NCBI RefSeq assembly: GCF_003597395.2
Contig: NC_133770.1
Span: 9,867,572-9,931,571 of the forward strand
Origin: Chelonoidis abingdonii
Lineage: Eukaryota; Chordata; Testudines; Testudinidae
Length of the DNA stretch: 64,000 nt
Direction: 5' to 3'
Position numbers and translations under genes: made by a program
Part shown: one piece after another, positions 57,236 through 64,000 of the stretch
Layout of the letters: each line of letters begins with the position of its first letter
How positions within the stretch are numbered: position 1 is the first letter of the stretch
Notes under the pieces: model-generated
The model's database searches: none
What the model was told of the DNA's origin: nothing
What the model saw: only the letters and a program-made list of their open reading frames with translations

Positions 57236-57984
57236 TATGTAAATGAAGAGGGCCAGCAGCAGCACCGGACAGAGCAGGGGTTTCCAAACATCTATGCTGA
57301 AGACGAATGCAAAGAAGTCAGCATCAGTGAGTGTTCAACTCTTCTGCGGAACAGGTCCTGAGCCTCCCTTTTTAAGTTCCTCTAACATCAATTATTCTTT
57401 TAAGTCTATTTAGTGCTGGTGACAAGTGCCTGAATGACAGCCTGGGAGAACGAGGCCTTGTACTGACCTACCGAATGGTCACTTACAAGCAACCATAGTG
57501 CAAATGTCTCACCCAACGTTCCATCAATATACCTTGAGTCTGACTTTAAGGGTGCCACCTATAGGACTAGGAGAGTAGTGCGACCTCCATGACATTTTTG
57601 GTGTTGGTTTCTGTGACACAAATATCTGTCCCCTAGGAATCAAACAGAGACCCACTCGTTTACTTTGTCCTGACCACTGAAAAGGCTTAGGCTCAAATTC
57701 ATACAAGTGACTGAGAAGTAAGAAACTCCGACCACTCAGCCATTAAGATCCTCCATCTAATGCTTGAGTGATTCTGACAGATTCACAGTCTGAGCCGGTG
57801 ATGTGAATGGATGAGCAGATGCACTCATACATCCAAAGGGCAAATTCTAAGGTTTACTCTGAATGAAGTTGATGGGCAAACACACATGTTGATCAGCTGA
57901 AAAATATTGTGTGGCTTTGGGAAACTGCTCCTTTGAAATATAATGGATTAGTGCATGTGGGTGTGTTTTATACATACAGATACG
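57236..57984. other. 3' flank
   Basis: No recognised gene or named repeat. Confidence 0.45.
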
Positions 57985-59172
57985 TCAGAGGGGAGGATGA
58001 TCCTGGAGGAAAACATAAAATCATCACCAATAAAGTTTGCAGATGACACCAAACTTGGGGGAGTGGCAAACAACAAAGAGGCCAGGTCACTGATGCAGAG
58101 TAATCTGGATCGCTTAGTAAACTGGACACAGGGAAACAATAGACCTTGGTAATATGGCCAACTGTAAATGTATTCAACCAGGGACAAAGAATGTTGGCCT
58201 TGCTTACAGGATGAGGGACACTATCCTGGGAAGCAGTGGAGCTGAAAAAGATCTGGGGAGTTATGGTGGATAATCAGCTGAACATGAGCTCCGAGTGCAA
58301 TGCTACAGCTGAAAGGGCTAACGTGGCAGTTCCCAAACGATGGGTTGTGATCCCAAGTGGTGGGGGTCACTTCGTCAGCGGATGAGGTTGCAGCAATCCT
58401 GAGTGTGCGGAATTGTAAAATAGCATCCGTTGCACAGCATGACCTTGCACGTATGGCGTATGCAAGGTCACGCCACATGGAGAACGCCATTTTGCTCTAC
58501 AAAATGGCATCCCCTGTGGAGCATGACCTCAGATACATGATGTGTGTGAGCTCATGCTGTGTGGAGAACGCCATTTTAAAAATGAGTCCTCCCGGCTGTC
58601 TGGGGTCCCAGGAAGCAATACGTTGGAAAATGGGGTCATGGAGCAGAAAAATTTGGGAACCACTGGGTTAATGCATAAACAGGGGAATCTTGAGTAGGAG
58701 GAGAGAGGTTATTTTACCTCTGTATCTGGCACTGGTGTGACCACTGGATTACTGTGTCCTGTTCTGCGGTCCACAATTCAAGAAGGATGTTGATAAATTG
58801 GAGGGGGTTCAGAGAGGAGCCACAAGAATGATTAAAGGATTGGAAAACCTGCCTTACAGTGACAGACTCAAGGAGCTCAATCTATTTAGCTTACAAAGAG
58901 AAGATTAAGAGGTGATGCTAGACAAATCCTAACTGGAAATAAGGCATACATTTTTAACAGGGAAGGTAATTAACCATTGGAACAATTTACCGCGGTCGTG
59001 GTAGATTCTCCGTCATTGGCAATTTTAAAATCAAGAGTGGATGTTTTTCTAAGAATTATGTTCTAGTTCCAACAGGAATTTTTTCAGGGAAGTTATGTGG
59101 TCTGGGTTATACAGGAAGTGAGACTAGACAATCACAATGGTCCCTTCTGGCCTTAGAATCTATGAATCTTGT
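57985..59172 (+). mobile_element. CR1 LINE interrupted by a hAT element
   Basis: Left part 57985-58323 (AAATCATCACCAATAAAGTT, AGATGACACCAAACTTGGGG, ending AAAGGGCTAACG). Right part 58674-59172 (CATAAACAGGGGAATCTTGA, GTTGATAAATTGGAGGGGGT, TCTGGCCTTAGAATCTATGA). The two parts are collinear in CR1 ORF2 and the 3' tail once the 342-bp insertion is removed. Frameshifted throughout. Confidence 0.88.
58324..58665. mobile_element. hAT (Charlie-like) MITE nested in the CR1
   Basis: Ends near GGCAGTTCCCAAACGATGGG and TTTGGGAACCACTG. Flanks GGCTAACG (58316-58323) and GGTTAATG (58666-58673) agree at 6 of 8, both differences being transitions. Inside is an imperfect direct repeat: AGCATGACCT...GGAGAACGCCATTTT from about 58437 and again from about 58519. 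Confidence 0.85.
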
Positions 59173-60584
59173 AATTAAAGCACTGGGATTCAGGAGATCT
59201 GGGTCTTACTCCTGGCTCCTTGATATAATCACTTGGCTTGATTCTGGTCTCACACACATTGGTGTGGATGCCAATGACCTCTGTGGCCTTACTCCTGGTT
59301 CATATCTGTGTAAGTGAGACTAGAGTCTGGACCACTCTGTGACCTTGGGCAAGTCACTTAACTTCAGGGTGGTTTAGATTCCCCATGGACTATTCCTATC
59401 CCTCTCATTCTCAGGCTGAATTCATTAATATTTCTGGAGGAGCTTTGCAATCCTCAGGCGGAAGGGATTTTATTGAAGTTCCCACAAGGTGATGTGATTG
59501 GACACTCACAGTGGGGCCTGGTTCTGATCTCACTTCCGCGGGTGTAACTCCACTGATGCATCAGGGTAAAACCATCATACAGGAGAGGAGAACCAGCCCA
59601 CAGGCCCTCATTCTCCACTCACACCCGTTTACACAAGATATAACTTCACTGACATTACCGGAATGACTCCCAATTGACACCAGCAGGCCCGAGAGAACAA
59701 TCAGGCCGCATGGAGTGACACATAGGTCTGACTCAGATGCACACTCTCTGTTACTCCAGTTTCATGCTGCTGTAATGCCACTGAACTCAAAGGAGTTATA
59801 TGGTCATAAAACTGGAATGACGCCTGCCCGTAGTGTCAGGATGTCTTTGTAAGACAATCAAGGAGCCAGGCTGATGTGCTCCAGTTGAGGATCTGGTCCA
59901 AAGTCTTGGGAGATGGGATGGGCACTGTCTTTTGGTAGAGCCTCTCCTTTGTATGATCTCATAAAACCCACTCAGATGCCAGCCCCTACCCGAACATAGG
60001 TTCTGCTGCTGGGCTTCCTTGGAACATGTTTCTTGGCACAATCAGCAGCCCCAGAGATGCCAAATTTACCCATCAGTAACGGCAACATCGTCAGAAGAGT
60101 CACTTCTCGTCTTTATGAAATGAAGGTCTCCTCCAGAAGGAGGCTGAAGATGTATCAAGTTGCTTTGTGCTGATCCCTTGGACTGGCCCCAGGAGGTTCA
60201 AGCCAGGGCGCAGACTATTCAGAGCAGTCAGAACTCATCCAGCCACGGGTGTCAGAATGAATGACTCAAGTAGCAAAGCTGTGTGTGACAGTGCAGTGCA
60301 GTACTGCCCTCAGTGCACTTACAGAAAAAATAATCCATTCCCTAAGAATCTAAATTTATCCCGCAGCTGCACCTGCTGGAACTTTCAGCCAGAGCTAATC
60401 TTAGAAGCTGGCTGAGGGAGCAATCTGCTGGAGAGACGCTTAATGAAAGATCTGGTACTTTTTCCTCCCCACACGAGGTTAACCCCACTCCTGTCTTGCT
60501 AAGCTTCTGCTGATGTTAGAAGCCAACCTGGGGCAGGTAAAGAGCGAGGAAGGCCTGAGTTCTAATCCTGGCTCAGTGCCCATC
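59173..60584. other. 3' flank
   Basis: A SINE-like piece at about 59175-59360 (CACTGGGATTCAGGAGATCT, ACCTTGGGCAAGTCACTTAA) and oestrogen-response-like GGTGTAACTCCACTGATG repeats near 59540. No exon recognised. KLHL40, the convergent neighbour in mammals, was looked for on the minus strand and not seen. Confidence 0.5.
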
Positions 60585-60768
60585 TTGGGGCTGAACACTC
60601 TTTCATTCACTGGTCATTTTAAAATCAAGATTGGATGCTTTGCTAAAGGATCTGCTCTAGTTCAAACAGGAATCATTTCAGGACAATTCTCTGGCCTGTG
60701 TTCTACAAGGGGTCAGACTAGATGATCATAATGGTCCCTTCTGGCTTTAGAGTCTATGAATCAAAGTC
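60585..60768 (+). mobile_element. CR1 LINE 3' tail
   Basis: GTCATTTTAAAATCAAGATT, then GGGGTCAGACTAGATGATCA and TAGAGTCTATGAATC. Confidence 0.85.
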
Positions 60769-61264
60769 ACATTTGGTCCCAGTTTCCTCATCTATGCAAT
60801 TCTGTGGGGATGGGGAATTCTAGCACTTGCCCATCTCCCTCACAGAGGTGTTGTGGGCTCGCTTACAAGTGTCAATGCTAAGCATTATCGTGTTTCGTTC
60901 CTCCCATGATCAGGTTCTCTGGAAGGACCGAGAATGGCAATTTCCACCAGGAGATGATATTACAAACAATCGTTGCTTTAATTACATGTGGCCAAAATCC
61001 AAAATGATCCCAACAAATTCCACCATTGCACAATCATCAGAGGACAAAAACTTTTCACAACAGCCAGATTATACCATTAAAACCACTATTCTGTACTGAT
61101 GTAGGGATCAATCCCAACCCCACGGAAGTCAATGGAAAGATGCCCATTACTTCAATGGGTTTTGGATTAGGTTCTTACACCCTACACACACTCACTGAAA
61201 TCAATGGAGAATTCAATTAGGCTTTCTCGTGTGTCGCTGTGACCCCACGTGGGACTCAAAAGTG

Positions 61265-61715
61265 GAAGAAACCATGACCTATGTATATTTCAGGATCATT
61301 TTACTCCATATTTACTCACTCATTCTCATAACACAAGAACTAGGGGTCACCAAATGAAATTAATAAGCAGCAGGTTTAAAACAAACAGAAGGACATATTT
61401 CTTCAAACAATGCACAGTCAACCTGTGGAACTCCTTGCCAGAGGATGCTATGAAGGCCAAGACTATAACAGGGTTCAAAAAAGAACTAGATACATTCATA
61501 GAGGATAGGTCTATCAATGGCTATTAGCCAGGATGGGCAGGGTTGGTGTCTCTAACCTCTGTTTGCTCGAAGCTAGGAATGGGTGACAGGGGATGGATCA
61601 TTTGTTCTGTTCATTTCCTCTAGCACCTGGCATTGTCCATTGTCGGGAGACAGGATACTGGGCTAGATGGAACTTTGGTCTGACTCAGAATGGTCATTCT
61701 TATGTTCTGCTCTCT
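61265..61715 (+). mobile_element. CR1 LINE 3' end with ORF2 terminus
   Basis: The frame to 61527 ends with the CR1 ORF2 C-terminus (HNTRTRGHQMKLISSRFKTN, VNLWNSLPEDAMKAK, FIEDRSINGY and stop). The tail GGGGATGGATCATTTGTTCT, CACCTGGCATTGTCCATTGT and a TTCTTATGTTCTG end follow. Confidence 0.9.
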
Positions 61716-62428
61716 GGAACTGGGTTAGGTCCAGTCTCAATGAATTGCTTCACCTTATGACCTGGAAGCATAAATAAATAACACACTCGTAAAACTGAGA
61801 TGATACCATTCAAGAGAGACAAAGAAAAGAACAGGAGCTGGAGAGATTAAGGACATGGGTAAAAAATGAGATTCAGCTTGGCAAAGTGCAAACTAATGCA
61901 TCAGGGGGGAAAATAATCCAAAACCCAGATATTCAGTGGCAGGGAGAATTTGGATCCTGCCTTTGAGCAGCCACAGCCCCCAGCCCCAAAAAGCAACACT
62001 GCAACAGACACGCAGCTTACAAAACCAGCTCCTAAAACGCTGCAGTTTAAAAGCCACAGAAGACGCTGCCTGAAAAAGACAGAGCCGAGACAGCAGGGTA
62101 AGAGCATTCTCAAGGCCATGTTCCAATCTGTCACTCACCCACTGCTGGCATGCGGGACTCAGCAAGGCATTAGATATGTTGTGTGTACAGTGGCCATGCA
62201 GCCCACTCCCAGCTGGCTAAAAAGCAAGCCCTGCATTGTGATGAGCTGTGTCTCTCGAACTCCAAGATGCAAAAATATCCAATAGAACCAAAGAAGATGA
62301 AAAGCTCTAGCAATGATGCCCTCTTTCCCACCATACAGTTGTAGGAACTTGCTTGCATAACTTAAACCCACCTGAGCCAAATGGATCCAGTGCTCCAGCA
62401 GCAGAAGAGAAACATCAAGGTCCCTGGC
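61716..62428. other. 3' flank
   Basis: A + frame at 61950-62285 has no known domain. No repeat recognised. Confidence 0.4.
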
Positions 62429-62690
62429 CAGGGGCGTTTCTAGCTATTTTGCCGCCCCAAGCACGGCAGGCAGGCTGCCTTCGGCGGCATGCCTGCAGGA
62501 GGTCCCCTGTCCTGCGGATTTGGCGGCACACCTGCGGGAGGTCCGCTGAAGCTGCGGGACCAGCGGACCCTCCACAGGCATGCTGCCGAAGGCAACCTGC
62601 CTGCCGCCCTCGCGGAGACCAGCACAGCGTACCCCGTGGCTTGCCATCCCTGGCATGCGCTTGGCATGCTGGTGCCTGAAGCCACCCCTG
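62429..62690. mobile_element. hAT-type MITE with perfect 8-bp target duplication
   Basis: A 262-bp element from CAGGGGCGTTTCTAG to CTGAAGCCACCCCTG, flanked by TCCCTGGC on both sides (62421-62428 and 62691-62698). GC-rich interior with TTTTGCCGCCCCAAGCACGG and two CGGGAGGTCC/CAGGAGGTCC blocks. The frames in it (62353-62713) are by-products. Confidence 0.9.
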
Positions 62691-63327
62691 TCCCTGGCTT
62701 ACAGACTCCTTGAGCTTCTGCTAGTTTAGTGACGACCCTTAGGACAACATGCTGTTTCCGTCAGCTTTGGTGCATGAGCAGAATGAGATGCAGCTGTATT
62801 TGGCCATAATAAAAACTGATTGTGAGTCAACTAGACAGATAGGGTCATATCTGAGACTGTTGTTATCACAAGCTCGGTGACACTTTGCAAGGCTCTAGTA
62901 TCTTGTAACGTCTCTGTTGTCTTCCTTTCATTTCAGATCATTAACAATTGGATGTTTTCCCCCCCATCTTCTAGATGGACAAATTGCTCCACATATAACA
63001 AGATGGAGATCCGGGCTTAATTCCTGGCTCTTCCTCAGACTTCCTGTGTCCCTTTGGGTGGGTCACCTAGTCCCAGATTTTCACACTCACTCAACCACCC
63101 AGCTGCTCCCTTTCTGGTGTTTGGATTCCAGGCCAAACCAGGGCTTAGCTTTGATGGCACTGAAGTCGCAAGAGCTGTTCTCACAGGCTTCCATCCCCAA
63201 ATGACAACACTTTGATGAGATCAGTTGATCTTAGGTGGCTTCCACCATGAATGATGAAAAACTCAGGAGAGTTCTGCCACCTCTAACTAACTATTAAGCC
63301 CGAAACAACAGTGGTAAGTTGAAACCT
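62691..63327. other. 3' flank
   Basis: Nothing recognised apart from general AT-rich sequence. Confidence 0.4.
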
Positions 63328-63732
63328 AAAGCCCAGTCTATGCAGAAGTTGCACCGAGTTACGAAAACCTGTCTCTACATAAAATTAGTTAAATCGGTGC
63401 ATTTTTTTTATGTGGAAACTCTTAAATCATTTTAGGCCTTGTCTACCCCAGTTTTTGTATTGGTATTACTATTTCGGTGAGGGCTGTGATTTTTCACTGA
63501 AATAGTTATATGAGTAGCATGGCTATAGTTATTCCAGGATAGATAGTTGCCCCCCTTCCGGTAGGAGAATAACCATCAGGCAATTTTATACAAATATAAT
63601 GACCCCCACACTGCAGGGAGTGGGTTGTACCGTTTTAACTAAACCAGTAAGAGTGGTTGATATCTTCGTGCTGATTTAATTACATTGATTTAATTAAATT
63701 GGTGCAATTTCTGTGTGTAGACCAGCCCTGAG
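63328..63732. mobile_element. hAT-like MITE, apparently nested
   Basis: Outer ends AAAGCCCAGTCTATGCAG.AG and GTGTGTAGACCAGCCCTGAG, with GTTGCACC and GGTGCAA next to them, form a TIR pair. A second start, AGGCCTTGTCTACCCCAG at 63434, with no clear right end, suggests that another element was inserted inside. AT-rich. Confidence 0.6.
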
Positions 63733-64000
63733 GCTAATATCAAGGGAAGAAAATAAAAGAGACGTATGTACCAATTTTACAATAGCTGTGAATTGTTATG
63801 CTGTAGTTACTCTGCTCACCTCTGTCTATCAAAACTAATTTACCTCATCACAATCTTCAGGTACAGCACAATTTTCCTTCAATCTATCTTTGTCTTTGTG
63901 ATGCAGTAGGGTCTGTCTGTGTGGGAGATGGGAGAGCCGGGGAGGACTTTAGGTGAGGGACAGGATTTTTAAGCCTGTAACCTGAGCCAGGTAGGGGGGG
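63733..64000. other. 3' flank to window end
   Basis: No feature recognised; ends in a G run. Confidence 0.4.

Noticed and set aside
56000..64000. Search for KLHL40 exons on the minus strand
   Set aside because: In mammals KLHL40 converges with HHATL, but no BTB or Kelch-like stretch was found. It probably lies beyond the window.

Overview
This is a vertebrate nuclear window, most likely from a turtle. The evidence is one interrupted protein-coding gene with GT-AG introns, set in dense dispersed repeats: CR1 LINEs ending in the ATTCTATG-type tail, tRNA-derived SINEs carrying the CR1-like tail, a Penelope-like retroelement, several small hAT and TA-flanked MITE families, and LTR-type solo elements. 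This mix is typical of chelonian genomes. Crocodilians share part of it, so the assignment is strong but not proven from sequence alone.

The only gene I can prove is HHATL (hedgehog acyltransferase-like, also called GUP1), on the + strand. Eleven coding exons between 23841 and 55978 join in frame with correct splice sites and matching phases. They give a 1512-nt CDS, 503 residues plus a stop, against about 504 residues in mammals. The first coding exon has its own splice acceptor, so a non-coding first exon must lie upstream; I did not locate it. The position of the catalytic histidine of active MBOAT acyltransferases is a leucine here (Leu380), as in other HHATL proteins, so the product is probably a non-catalytic membrane protein.

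Layout: 1-23800 is upstream sequence, with MITEs, a long (CA)n/minisatellite hybrid (5494-6425), CR1 and SINE pieces and two solo LTRs. It also holds one unproven candidate terminal exon (4925-5218) that could belong to the upstream neighbour; in mammals that neighbour is CCDC13. 23801-55978 is the HHATL gene. Intron 5 alone is 13.6 kb and carries a truncated CR1 with a readable ORF2 end, a cluster of DNA transposons, a near-perfect 199-bp inverted repeat, and a rearranged Penelope-like element with a GIY-YIG endonuclease relic. 55979-64000 is the 3' flank, with CR1 copies (one split by a hAT element) and a hAT MITE with a perfect target duplication. I saw no exon of KLHL40, the expected convergent neighbour.

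There is no operon, CRISPR array, rRNA gene or microbial system here. Most of the long open frames outside the HHATL exons lie in repeats or are chance. The most informative non-genic structures are the transposon insertions that can be dated or ordered from their target duplications and nesting.
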